Origin: Telluria sp042683405
GTDB lineage: Bacteria; Pseudomonadota; Gammaproteobacteria; Burkholderiales; Burkholderiaceae_D
Length of the DNA stretch: 64,000 nt
Direction: 5' to 3'
Assembly (NCBI RefSeq): GCF_042683405.1
Contig: NZ_JBHUJS010000003.1
Location: 248,001-312,000, forward strand
Shown here: positions 26,450-34,991 of the stretch, in pieces
Position numbering within the stretch: the first letter of the stretch is position 1
Layout of the letters: each line of letters begins with the position of its first letter
Notes under the pieces: generated by a model
What the model was told of the DNA's origin: nothing
What the model saw: the letters and a program-made list of their open reading frames with translations, nothing else
The model's database searches: none
Made by a program: the position numbers and the translations under genes

Positions 26450-28615
26450 TTATTGCTTGCGCTTTTTTGGTGGAGCGGAGCCGGCGTCCTTGCCGGCGAC
26501 GCGGCGCGCTGCGCCGGCCTTGCGTTCGCCGAACATCGGCTTGGCGCTACCGCTGCTCTCCTTCGGCGATTCGCCTGAACGCGAGATCTTGAGCTGCTGG
26601 CCAGCCACCCACACCGTTTTCAGGTGCTCCATCACCTCTTTCGGCATGCCGGCCGGGAGGTCGATGATGCTGTGGTCTTCGTTGATCTCGATGCGGCCGA
26701 TGAATTTGGCTTCCAGCCCCGCTTCGTTGGCGATGGCGCCGACGATGTTGGCAGGCTTGGCGCCGTGCGCGTTGCCCACCTCGATGCGGTACGGCTCCAT
26801 CGGGAATTCTTCCTTGCCCTTCTTCTTGCGTGGCGCTTCGTCTTCCGGCAGCGGACGCGTGAACTTCTCGAGCTGCATCGGCGAGTCGCCTTCACGCGGC
26901 TTCGACGGCGCTTTCGATTTCGCGGGCGCGGCCTGCTGCGGCGCTTGTTCGCCGTCGCGGCGGATGCGCAGGTTCTGGCCCGCGACGCGCACGCCCTGCA
27001 GTTTTTCGATCACGTCGCGCGACAGGTCGGCAGGCATGTCCAGCGTGGAGAAATCGTCGTAGATTTCAATGCGGCCGATTTTCTTGGCGTCGACACCGGC
27101 TTCGTTGGCGATGGCGCCGACGATGTTACCCGGCTTGACGCCGTGGAAGTGGCCGACTTCAATGCGCCAGGTCGCCATGCCAGGTTCCGGCTCGCGCTCG
27201 ATGCGTTCCTTGCGCATGCGCGGCGCGGCAGGTTCTTCCCACTCGCGCTGCGGACGCGCTGGACGCTCTTCGAAAGCCGCAGGGGCCTTGGCCGAGCGGT
27301 CCGGCTTTTCAATCAGCAGCGGTTCGCCGCCGCGCGAGAGCTTGGCCAGCGCCGCGGCGATCTCGATCGCCGGCACGTTCTGTTCGCGCTCGTAGTCTTC
27401 GATAATGCCGCGGAAGACGTCCAGGCCGCCCTCGGCCAGCGTCGCGCTGATCTGGTCCTTGAACTTGGCCATGCGCACTTCGTTAATCGCCTTCACGGTC
27501 GGCAGCGCCATTGGCGACACCGGCTGGCGCGTGGCGCGCTCGATCGCTTTCAGCAGGCCCTGCTCGCGCGGGGTGATGAACAGGATCGCCTCGCCGCTGC
27601 GTCCCGCGCGGCCCGTACGGCCGATGCGGTGGGTGTAGCTCTCCGGGTCCGACGGCACGTCGTAGTTGACCACGTGGCTGATGCGCTCCACGTCCAGGCC
27701 GCGCGCGGCGACGTCGGTAGCGACCAGGATGTCGATCTTGCCGTCCTTGAGCTGGCCGATGGTGCGTTCGCGCTGCGCCTGCGCCAGGTCACCGTTGATC
27801 GCTGCGGCGGCAAAGCCGCGCGCCTGCAGCTTGGTGGCCAGTTCCTCGGTGCCCAGCTTGGTGCGCGCGAAGATGATCATGCCGTCGAACGGCTCGGCCT
27901 CGAGGATGCGGGTCAGCGCGTCCAGCTTCTGCATGCCGCTCACCATCCAGAAGCGCTGGCGGATGTTCTCGGCGGTGCCGGTCTTGGCCGCGACGGTGAT
28001 CTCGGCCGGTTCGTTCAGGTAGGTCTTGGCGATGCGCTTGATCGGCGCGGGCATGGTGGCCGAGAACAGCGCGGTCTGGCGCGATTCCGGGGTGCGCTGC
28101 AGGATCGTTTCGACGTCCTCGATGAAGCCCATGCGCAGCATCTCGTCGGCCTCGTCCAGCACCAGGTACTTGATCTGGGAGAGGTCGAGCGAGCCTTTTT
28201 CGATATGGTCGATCACGCGGCCGGGCGTGCCGACGACGACGTGGACGCCGCGGCGCAATGCCGACAGCTGGGTGCCGTAGGCCTGGCCGCCGTAGATCGG
28301 CAGCACGTGGAACTTGGGGATGTGGGCGGCGTAGGACTGGAAGGCCTCGGCCACCTGGATCGCCAGCTCGCGGGTCGGCGCCAGCACCAGCGCTTGCGGC
28401 GAATGCTGCTTGATGTCGATGCGCGACAGGATCGGCAGCGCGAACGCGGCGGTCTTGCCGGTGCCGGTCTGGGCCTGGCCCAGCACGTCGCGGTGCTCCA
28501 GCAACAGCGGGATGGTCTGCGCCTGGATCGGCGACGGGACTTCGTAGCCGACGTCCTTCAGCGCTTTCAGGATGGGCGCGGAAAGCTGGAGGTCGGCAAA
28601 GGTGGGCTGGGACAT
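26450..28615 (-). CDS. deaD: DEAD-box RNA helicase with two tandem DbpA-type RNA-binding domains
   Basis: A 721-residue ATP-dependent RNA helicase of the DeaD/CsdA group, which remodels RNA in ribosome assembly and mRNA turnover, notably in the cold. The core has the Q motif (VPSPIQAQTIP), AQTGTGKT (48-55), DEAD (154-157), SAT (185-187) and HRIGRTGRAG (329-338). Two copies of the DbpA-type RNA-binding fold follow: residues 483-553 (WRIEVGHFHGVKPGNIVGAI...) and 609-679 (YRIEVGNAHGAKPANIVGAI...), joined by a charged linker. A basic tail ends PPKKRKQ. DeaD normally carries one such domain plus a disordered tail. The gene stands between the two alpha-glucan blocks without obvious relation to them. 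Confidence 0.95.
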   Translation of the reverse strand: MSQPTFADLQLSAPILKALKDVGYEVPSPIQAQTIPLLLEHRDVLGQAQTGTGKTAAFALPILSRIDIKQHSPQALVLAPTRELAIQVAEAFQSYAAHIPKFHVLPIYGGQAYGTQLSALRRGVHVVVGTPGRVIDHIEKGSLDLSQIKYLVLDEADEMLRMGFIEDVETILQRTPESRQTALFSATMPAPIKRIAKTYLNEPAEITVAAKTGTAENIRQRFWMVSGMQKLDALTRILEAEPFDGMIIFARTKLGTEELATKLQARGFAAAAINGDLAQAQRERTIGQLKDGKIDILVATDVAARGLDVERISHVVNYDVPSDPESYTHRIGRTGRAGRSGEAILFITPREQGLLKAIERATRQPVSPMALPTVKAINEVRMAKFKDQISATLAEGGLDVFRGIIEDYEREQNVPAIEIAAALAKLSRGGEPLLIEKPDRSAKAPAAFEERPARPQREWEEPAAPRMRKERIEREPEPGMATWRIEVGHFHGVKPGNIVGAIANEAGVDAKKIGRIEIYDDFSTLDMPADLSRDVIEKLQGVRVAGQNLRIRRDGEQAPQQAAPAKSKAPSKPREGDSPMQLEKFTRPLPEDEAPRKKKGKEEFPMEPYRIEVGNAHGAKPANIVGAIANEAGLEAKFIGRIEINEDHSIIDLPAGMPKEVMEHLKTVWVAGQQLKISRSGESPKESSGSAKPMFGERKAGAARRVAGKDAGSAPPKKRKQ

Positions 28616-28686
28616 GGAGTACTCGCGAATCGTAATAAAGCGACAGTTTACTCTCTGCCGCGCAATCGCGTCGTACTTACTTTAAC

Positions 28687-28717
28687 GGGGGGACCGCCTC
28701 CGCAGGGGACGGTCCCC
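28687..28717. repeat. GGGGAC-type paired palindrome, copy 6
   Basis: GGGGGGACCGCCTCCGCAGG followed by GGACGGTCCCC, upstream of the helicase gene in the 180-base spacer that precedes it. Confidence 0.7.
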
Positions 28718-28756
28718 GGATCTTTGGCATGCGTTGGGGCAATGCAAGTGAAGATC

Positions 28757-28787
28757 GGGGGACGGTCCCCGTGCGGGGACAGTACCC
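28757..28787. repeat. GGGGAC-type paired palindrome, copy 7
   Basis: GGGGGACGGTCCCCGTGCGG followed by GGACAGTACCC lies 8 bases after the halogenase stop and 39 bases from copy 6, so two copies share one spacer. Confidence 0.75.
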
Positions 28788-28795
28788 TTCCTATA

Positions 28796-30307
28796 CTACT
28801 TGTTGCGGTAGTTGCAGAAGCGGTCGAGGTAGGCGGTGTGCTTCGGCATGACGTCGACGCACTTGCGGATCACGTCGCGCACGCTCTCCAGATACTCGTG
28901 GATGTCGGCCTCGGACTGCAGGTCCACCAGCGGGTTGTAGGCGTCGACCGGCATGTTCTGCCCTTCGAATACCTGTACCCAGCCCACTTCGGAGAACAGC
29001 TCGTTATCGACGCGCACCACGCGCCCGCGCGCCTTGTACAGGTCCATCTTGTGCTGCAGCGTGTCGGGGATGGCCATGTTGGCGCAGGCTTTCCAGAACT
29101 CGGAGTCGTCGCGCTGGTTCAGCTTGTAGTGCAGGATGATGAAGTCGCGGATGCGCTCGTACTCGAAGCGCGACTGGCGGTTGAACTCCGCGATCTCCAC
29201 CGGATTGAAGCCGCTGTCCGGGAAGAAGTCGACCAGCCGCGAGATGGTCGACTGGATCAGGTGGATACTGGTAGATTCGATCGGCTCCAGGAAGCCGCTG
29301 GCCAGGCCGATGGCAACCACGTTGCGGTTCCAGCACTGCTTGCGCATGCCGGTCTGGAAGCGGATCAGGCGCGGCTCGGCCTGCGCCTTGCCGTCCAGGT
29401 TCGACAGCAGCACGTTGGCCGCTTCGTCCTCGCTGATGAAGGAGCTGCAGAACACGTGGCCGTTGCCGATGCGGTGCTGCAGCGGGATGCGCCACTGCCA
29501 GCCGGCGTTGTGCGCGGTGGCGCGGGTGTATGGGGTGATGTCGTCGACGGAATCGCACGGCACGGCCAGCGCGCGGTCGCACGGCAGCCAGTGGGTCCAG
29601 TCCTCGTAGCCGGTCTTGAGGGTCTGTTCGATCAGCAGGCCGCGGAAGCCCGAGCAGTCGATGAACAGGTCGCCTTCGACCCGGGTGCCATCCTTGAGCA
29701 CCACCGCCTCGATGAAGCCGTCGGTGGCGCGCTGCTTGACCTCATTGATCATGCCTTCGATGCGCTTGACGCCGCGCTTCTCGGACAGCTTGCGCAGGTA
29801 GCGCGCGTACATCGACGCGTCGAACTGGTAGGCGTAGACGATGTCGGCCAGCGGCGAGTTGCCATGCTCGCGCGTGGCGGGCATGAACTTGTTATGTTTC
29901 GCAGCCATGCGCGTGATCGAGTACTCCTCCAGCGGCGCGGCCTTGCCCAGCTTGCGCATCTTCTGCCAGTACTGGTCGAAGTTGACGGTCGCGAGGTCCT
30001 GGCCCAGCCGGCCGAAGCCGTGCATGTAGCGGTCGCCGCGCTTGCCCCAGTTGACGAATTCCACGCCGAGCTTGAACGTGCCGTTCGTCTCGCGCATGAA
30101 TTCGTTTTCGTCGATGCCGACCACCTGGTTGAAGCGCTGGATCATCGGGATGGTCGCCTCGCCTACGCCCACGATGCCGATTTCATCGGACTCCACCAGC
30201 TGGATGTTGTAGTGGCGGCCGTCCATGATGGTCGACAGCGCGGTGGCGGTCATCCAGCCGGCGGTGCCGCCGCCCACGATGACGATGTTCTTGATCGGGT
30301 TCTGCAT
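28796..30307 (-). CDS. Flavin-dependent halogenase of the tryptophan-halogenase family
   Basis: A 503-residue FADH2-dependent halogenase-like protein. It has the FAD loop GGGTAGW (12-18), the catalytic Lys in TFKLGVEFVNWG (K79), the WxWxIP signature (W270-Q-W272-R-I-P275) and the acid in EPIEST (E344). These sit almost at the positions of K79, W272/W274 and E346 of PrnA as I recall them. No signal peptide is visible, so it acts in the cytoplasm. It lies 85 bases downstream of the TonB receptor gene on the same strand, with a strong hairpin between. Homologues beside TonB receptors occur in Xanthomonas and Caulobacter relatives; some halogenate indole in vitro. The natural substrate in a glycan locus is not known. 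Confidence 0.93.
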   Translation of the reverse strand: MQNPIKNIVIVGGGTAGWMTATALSTIMDGRHYNIQLVESDEIGIVGVGEATIPMIQRFNQVVGIDENEFMRETNGTFKLGVEFVNWGKRGDRYMHGFGRLGQDLATVNFDQYWQKMRKLGKAAPLEEYSITRMAAKHNKFMPATREHGNSPLADIVYAYQFDASMYARYLRKLSEKRGVKRIEGMINEVKQRATDGFIEAVVLKDGTRVEGDLFIDCSGFRGLLIEQTLKTGYEDWTHWLPCDRALAVPCDSVDDITPYTRATAHNAGWQWRIPLQHRIGNGHVFCSSFISEDEAANVLLSNLDGKAQAEPRLIRFQTGMRKQCWNRNVVAIGLASGFLEPIESTSIHLIQSTISRLVDFFPDSGFNPVEIAEFNRQSRFEYERIRDFIILHYKLNQRDDSEFWKACANMAIPDTLQHKMDLYKARGRVVRVDNELFSEVGWVQVFEGQNMPVDAYNPLVDLQSEADIHEYLESVRDVIRKCVDVMPKHTAYLDRFCNYRNK

Positions 30308-30334
30308 GTGCTGCCTTGTCGTGTCAGATAAAAA

Positions 30335-30369
30335 AACAACCCCTGGGGCGCGAGCCGGCAGGGGTTGTT
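30335..30369 (-). terminator. Terminator between TonB receptor and halogenase genes
   Basis: AACAACCCCTG (30335-30345) and CAGGGGTTGTT (30359-30369) form a perfect 11-bp stem. On the minus strand the stem is followed by a run of seven Ts, so it terminates the receptor transcript. It would lower or separate expression of the halogenase gene downstream. Confidence 0.88.
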
Positions 30370-30392
30370 ACTGTACCGCGTTTCTCTTCGGT

Positions 30393-33305
30393 TTAGAACT
30401 TGTAGTTCGCGCCGAAGTGGTAGGTGCGGCCGTAGTCGACGCGGTTGGTGACCTTGTTACGGTCGACGGTGTATTCCTGGAACGGTGCATTGTTCCAGTT
30501 CTGCGCCTGCGCAAACACCGACAGGCCCTTCAGCCAGCCGCGCTGGAACTCGTACGACGCCTGCAGGTCAACGATGGTCTCGCCTTTGATGAAGATGAGC
30601 TGCTGGTTGTCCTGGTAGTCCGACACGGTGCCGAGGAAGTCGGAACGCTTGCGCGCCGCTGCCGCGATCTGGAAACCATGCGCTTCGTAGTACAGGCGCA
30701 TGTTGGTCACCTTGCGCGACAGGCCCGGCAGCGGGATGCTGACCTTATCACCGGCTTCCACGTTTGCAAAACCGATTTCCGGCAGTTCGATGCCGCTGCG
30801 GGTATCCGAGTGGTTCACCATCACGCCGAAGCCGTCCAGCATCGGGGTAAGCATCGAGAACGGCACGTTGACCGCCAGTTCGATGCCGTACAGCTTGCCG
30901 CCATTACCATTGCGCGGCACGGTCAGCAGACCCTGGGTCGAGCCGTCGAACGGACCGCCGTCATCCGGCAGGACCGTAGTCGGGGTCACGTACGGCGCGA
31001 AGTCGAACGCCTGCGGCGAGCGGTAGATGTAGGTGTCCAGGTGCTTGTAGAAGCCTGCCACGCTCACATAGCCCTTGTTGCCGAAGTACTTTTCGTACGA
31101 CAGATCGAATGCCTTGGCACGGAACGGCTTCAGGTGCGGGTTGCCGCCGGTGCCGCCAAGGAGCTCGAACTCGCCGGTGGACACGGTCGAGAAGTTCAGG
31201 CCGCCGCGCATATCATCGAGGTTTGCGCGCGACAGGACCTTGGCCAGGCCGAGGCGCAGGACCTGGTCGTTCTTCAGGTCGAACGACATGTTCAGGCTAG
31301 GCAGCACGTCCCAGTACTTGTCGCCTTCTTCGACGCGCAGCGCCGGGCAGGTCGCTGCGGTGTTGCCGGTGCAGCGGCTGCGGTCCACGGTGTAGCCGCC
31401 GCCTGTCTGGTCGGTGTGAACGACTTGTACGCCGACGTTACCGCGGTACGACAGGCCGAACATCTCGCCATCCAGGTCACCCATGAAGTAACCGGTCGAG
31501 ACGCGCTCTTCCACGTCCCAGAACTTGTTGAAGATGTCTGCGTCAACCTTGTTGGCCAGCTCATAGATGGTGCCGAGCGAACCGCGCGGATCCCAGGAAG
31601 CCACCACGAACGGCGAGTTACCCGCGCGCATGGTTTCGCTGCCTGGCATCGTGACTGCACCGTAAGGGTCGCCGCCCTTGATCATCAGGCGGCCTTCGTC
31701 GCCGGTGCGCGCCTTGTCGCGCGCGGTGTAGTTGAAGCCGTAGGTGCTTGCCACGACCGGGCCCCACTGGACATCCTTCTTCGCGGTCAGGCGGACGGAC
31801 TTGACCTCGTCCCGGATTTCCGGCTTGGCCAGGTAGCCTGCCTGCGGCGAGCTGGTGCCGCCGGACCAGCCCATCACGTCGGTCAGCTTGGCCACGTTAC
31901 GATCGGCGTAGTTCAGGCCGGAGGTGTACTTCACGTCAGCGAAGTTGGCGCCATCAAAGCCGCTGTAGGTGATGGTGTCCTTGGCCGCATTGCCAGGCAC
32001 GCCTGCATAGGTCTCGTAGCGCGAAGCCAGCTTGGTCGCCTTCGAATACGTCAGGTCCGCAGCGGTGGTCCAATCGCCGATCTTCAGCTCGTTGTTCCAG
32101 CCGATGGTCTTGAAATCGTCTTCCGCCGCTTCCATGTGGTTACGCACCACCGCGGTCCAGTTGGTGATGGTGCCGCTGGTCGCTACATTGCCCGCGTAGG
32201 TGGCATTGATCAGCTCACCGGCCGGATCGTAGTTGCCGGCGCTGTTGCCGCCGACAGCCGCTTCGATACCGGTTTTCTTCAGGCCGGTGTCGCCGGCGGA
32301 GTAGAACAGGTCGAGGGTGGACTTGAAGTTGCGGTTTGGACGGAACTGCAGCGAAGCGAAGGCGCCGTCACGGTTGTGGAAGCCCTGCTCGGTGTCGAAG
32401 CCGAAGCCGCCCGGCGTCTTGACCTTGACATTCGGATCGCTCGAGCGCGGATCGTCGAAGTCGGCAGCCCAGCCGCCCCACGAGTTGAACTTGGACTGGC
32501 CGCCGCCCATTTCTTCGTAGCGGGTCAGGCCGATTGCCACACCGATGGTGCGGTTCGCGAACTGGTCGACGTAGGACAGCGAGTAGCGGTCGCCGTCGCC
32601 TTCCGGCAGGCCGGCTGCCTGCTTCACGCCGAGGCGGCTCTTCTTGTAGTTGACTGCGATGGTGCGCTTGGCAAAGTCCAGCGGCTGCACGGTGCGCAGG
32701 TCGATGGTCGCAGCCAGGCCCTGGCCGACAACCGATGCGTCCGGGGTCTTGTAGATCACCACGGAGCCCATCAGCTCGGACGGGAACAGGTCGAATTCAG
32801 GCGAACGTGCGTTGCCGGTCGATGCCGTCTCGCGACCGTTCAGCAGGGTGCCGTTGAAGCTTGGCGACAGGCCGCGCACCGATACTTCGGACGCTTTGCC
32901 GGAGCTGCGGCCGCGCTGGACGGTCACGCCAGGCAGGCGCGAGATCGACTCGGCGACCGACTGGTCCGGCAGCTTGCCGATGTCTTCGGCCGAGATGGCT
33001 TCGACGATGGAGGTGGAATTCTTCTTGATCGAGATCGCCGCTTCGATACCGCGGCGGATACCGGTGACGACCACGGTCGATGGCTGGCTTGCCGCAGGCG
33101 CCTGCTCGGTAGCTGCAGCTGCAGTCTCCTGCGGTGCTGGTGCTTGCGCTTCCTGGGTTTGCGGTGCTGGCTGGGCAGCATCCTGTGCGTAGACGTTACC
33201 GCCAAGTGCCGACAGCAGCAGTGCGCATCCGGCAGCAACCGGATTCAGCGCGAATGCCCGGCGCGATGCAGTGCTCGTCTCGCTTTTTTTAGCGAAATTC
33301 TTCAT
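30393..33305 (-). CDS. TonB-dependent outer-membrane receptor (maltodextrin type)
   Basis: A 970-residue TonB-dependent transporter of the TonB-Xanth-Caul subgroup, importing large oligosaccharides across the outer membrane with energy from TonB-ExbBD. It begins MKNFAKKSETS with a signal sequence ending VYAQ; GAGGGG precedes the ATG. A Pro/Gln/Ala-rich spacer and the TonB box region STVVVTGIRRG follow. The plug then reads DIGKLPDQSVAESISRLPGV and VSVRGLSPSFNGTLLNGRE. The long beta-barrel ends in FGANYKF with a terminal Phe. Its promoter at 33410-33437 carries an operator box. Location opposite the ABC importer and glucan hydrolases points to maltodextrins; direct proof is absent. Confidence 0.94.
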   Translation of the reverse strand: MKNFAKKSETSTASRRAFALNPVAAGCALLLSALGGNVYAQDAAQPAPQTQEAQAPAPQETAAAATEQAPAASQPSTVVVTGIRRGIEAAISIKKNSTSIVEAISAEDIGKLPDQSVAESISRLPGVTVQRGRSSGKASEVSVRGLSPSFNGTLLNGRETASTGNARSPEFDLFPSELMGSVVIYKTPDASVVGQGLAATIDLRTVQPLDFAKRTIAVNYKKSRLGVKQAAGLPEGDGDRYSLSYVDQFANRTIGVAIGLTRYEEMGGGQSKFNSWGGWAADFDDPRSSDPNVKVKTPGGFGFDTEQGFHNRDGAFASLQFRPNRNFKSTLDLFYSAGDTGLKKTGIEAAVGGNSAGNYDPAGELINATYAGNVATSGTITNWTAVVRNHMEAAEDDFKTIGWNNELKIGDWTTAADLTYSKATKLASRYETYAGVPGNAAKDTITYSGFDGANFADVKYTSGLNYADRNVAKLTDVMGWSGGTSSPQAGYLAKPEIRDEVKSVRLTAKKDVQWGPVVASTYGFNYTARDKARTGDEGRLMIKGGDPYGAVTMPGSETMRAGNSPFVVASWDPRGSLGTIYELANKVDADIFNKFWDVEERVSTGYFMGDLDGEMFGLSYRGNVGVQVVHTDQTGGGYTVDRSRCTGNTAATCPALRVEEGDKYWDVLPSLNMSFDLKNDQVLRLGLAKVLSRANLDDMRGGLNFSTVSTGEFELLGGTGGNPHLKPFRAKAFDLSYEKYFGNKGYVSVAGFYKHLDTYIYRSPQAFDFAPYVTPTTVLPDDGGPFDGSTQGLLTVPRNGNGGKLYGIELAVNVPFSMLTPMLDGFGVMVNHSDTRSGIELPEIGFANVEAGDKVSIPLPGLSRKVTNMRLYYEAHGFQIAAAARKRSDFLGTVSDYQDNQQLIFIKGETIVDLQASYEFQRGWLKGLSVFAQAQNWNNAPFQEYTVDRNKVTNRVDYGRTYHFGANYKF

Positions 33306-33409
33306 GTATCCCCTCATTCTCTCAGTACCACAATTTAATCCCGCCGCAAGCACACGCGACACTACCGGGACCCGAAAAGCAAACGTGACTAGACGTTCTC
33401 ATCGAGGAT

Positions 33410-33437
33410 TCTGTACTAAAACTAGATCGACTGTCAA
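33410..33437 (-). promoter_or_regulatory. TonB receptor promoter with operator box in the spacer
   Basis: On the minus strand TTGACA (33437-33432) and TACAGA (33415-33410) are 16 bases apart. The plus-strand GTACTAAAACTAG (33413-33425) lies between and overlaps the -10, so a repressor bound there would shut off the receptor gene. Confidence 0.72.
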
Positions 33438-33540
33438 CGGAACTTCAATACCACTACTTCGGGCGTTGCTAATCCGCCCTCTCTGAGGCGCACTCTCATA
33501 GTGCGTTGTATTTCGGCTACAAGCTCGTCGGTACAGGGCT

Positions 33541-33553
33541 GTAGTACGACTAC
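33541..33553. promoter_or_regulatory. GTAGT-N3-ACTAC box, perfect copy
   Basis: GTAGTACGACTAC, flanked by T and A, extends to a 6-bp palindrome TGTAGT/ACTACA. It lies about 105 bases upstream of the receptor -35 and may help form a repression loop with the other boxes (inference). Confidence 0.7.
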
Positions 33554-33648
33554 ATTTCTTTCCGATTCTCATGAATTCCCGCATTTGGTGCGTTCGTGCA
33601 CCCGCGGCTCCCCATACCGGACGGGGCGGGGCGACCGGACCACTTTTT

Positions 33649-33739
33649 GTACCAAAACTAGCAACAATTGTCGTTGAGTCAGCAGATCATTCGCGGTATT
33701 CTCATCGTATGAGCCCGAACGAGGCTGTAGTGGAACTAC
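33649..33739 (+). promoter_or_regulatory. Promoter and two boxes of the sugar ABC operon
   Basis: TTGAGT (33674-33679), 17 bases, TATTCT (33697-33702) is a plausible promoter. GTACCAAAACTAG (33649-33661) lies upstream of it. The perfect GTAGTGGAACTAC (33727-33739) lies 24 bases downstream of the -10, inside the transcribed leader, a repressor position. Confidence 0.7.
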
Positions 33740-33752
33740 GGAGATAACCATC

Positions 33753-34991
33753 ATGAAGAGAACCCTTGCCGCGGCCCTTGCCGCATTTGCCTGCATGGCG
33801 CCATCCCACGCAGCCGATGTGGAAGTCCTGCACTACTGGACGTCCGGCGGCGAGGCACGCTCGGCCGCGGAACTGAAAAAGGCGCTGGCGGCGCGCGGCA
33901 TCGGCTGGAAGGACTTCGCCGTCGCCGGCGGTGCGGGCGACAATGCGGCCACCGCGCTGAAGGCGCGGGTCATGTCCGGCAGCCCGCCGTCCGCTGCGCA
34001 GGTCAAGGGCCCTGCGATCCAGGAATGGGGCGACGAAGGCGTGCTGGCCAGTATCGACGCGGTGGCGCGCGCGGAAAAATGGGACGCGCTGCTGCCGCCG
34101 GCCGTCGCCGCCATCATGAAATACAAGGGCCGCTACGTCGCCGCGCCGGTCAATGTGCACCGCGTGAACTGGCTGTGGGTGAACCCGGCAGTGCTGAAGA
34201 AGGCCGGCGCCACCGCGCCCGCGACGTTCGACGAATTCTTCGCCGCCGCCGACAAGATCAAGGCCGCCGGTCTGGTCGCGGTCGCGCACGGCGGCCAGCC
34301 ATGGCAGGACGCCACCCTGTTCGAATCGGTGGCGCTGGGCGTCGGCGGGCCGGAGTTCTACCGCAAAGCCCTGGTGCAGCTGGACCAGGCCACCCTCACC
34401 TCGCCGACCATGGTGAAAACGTTCGATACGCTCGCCCGCATCAAGACCTATATCGACCGCGGCGCGGCAGGCCGCGACTGGAACCTCGCCACCGCGATGG
34501 TCATCAACGGCAAGGCCGGCATGCAGTTCATGGGCGATTGGGCCAAGGGCGAATTCACCGCGGCGGGCCGCAAGCCGGGCGTGGACTTCCTGTGCGTCCC
34601 GGCGCCGGGCACCGCGAATGCCTTCACCTACAACATCGATTCCATGCTGATGTTCGAGACCGGCAAGTCGGACCAGCCCAAGGCCCAGCAGGCGTTGGCG
34701 AGCGCGATCATGAGCCCGGCGTTCCAGGAAAGCTTCAACCTGAACAAGGGATCGATTCCGGTGCGCGCGGGCGTGCCGCGCACGCGCTTCGACGCCTGCG
34801 CGATCAAGTCGATGGACGACATGACCGCCAGCGGCAAGCGCGGCGCCTTCGTGCCGAGCATGGCGCACAACATGGCCGTCGCGCCGGCAGCGCAAGGCGC
34901 GATGATGGACGTGATCGCGCGCTTCATGAATTCGAAGATGGCATCGAAGGACGCGGCGGCGGCGCTGGCCAAAGCTGCCAAGACCCGCTAG
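33753..34991 (+). CDS. gtsA: Sugar ABC transporter substrate-binding protein (GtsA-like)
   Basis: A 412-residue periplasmic binding protein of the family 1 sugar group, with signal peptide MKRTLAAALAAFACMAPSHA and mature start ADVEVLHYWTSGGEARS. It resembles the GtsA-type glucose/mannose binding proteins of Pseudomonas (VHRVNWLWVNPAVLKKAG, GDWAKGEFTAAG, NLNKGSIPVRAGV). Classical maltodextrin-binding MalE proteins look different. CGGAG precedes the ATG by 10 bases. The permease gene begins on the base after the stop codon. In this locus it most likely collects glucose or very short sugars released in the periplasm (inference). Confidence 0.9.
   Translation: MKRTLAAALAAFACMAPSHAADVEVLHYWTSGGEARSAAELKKALAARGIGWKDFAVAGGAGDNAATALKARVMSGSPPSAAQVKGPAIQEWGDEGVLASIDAVARAEKWDALLPPAVAAIMKYKGRYVAAPVNVHRVNWLWVNPAVLKKAGATAPATFDEFFAAADKIKAAGLVAVAHGGQPWQDATLFESVALGVGGPEFYRKALVQLDQATLTSPTMVKTFDTLARIKTYIDRGAAGRDWNLATAMVINGKAGMQFMGDWAKGEFTAAGRKPGVDFLCVPAPGTANAFTYNIDSMLMFETGKSDQPKAQQALASAIMSPAFQESFNLNKGSIPVRAGVPRTRFDACAIKSMDDMTASGKRGAFVPSMAHNMAVAPAAQGAMMDVIARFMNSKMASKDAAAALAKAAKTR

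Larger units (their letters stand above)
33306..33752. other. 447-bp divergent regulatory region, TonB receptor / sugar ABC operon
   Basis: This non-coding spacer holds two divergent promoters and four GTAGT-type boxes (33413, 33541, 33649, 33727). It also holds a separate perfect palindrome, CGCACT-CTCAT-AGTGCG (33489-33505). No small ORF with convincing start signals was found in it. Confidence 0.75.

Noticed and set aside
26624..30331. Plus-strand open frame of 1235 codons opposite helicase and halogenase
   Set aside because: It runs across two genes and a repeat-bearing spacer without motif; an antisense artefact.
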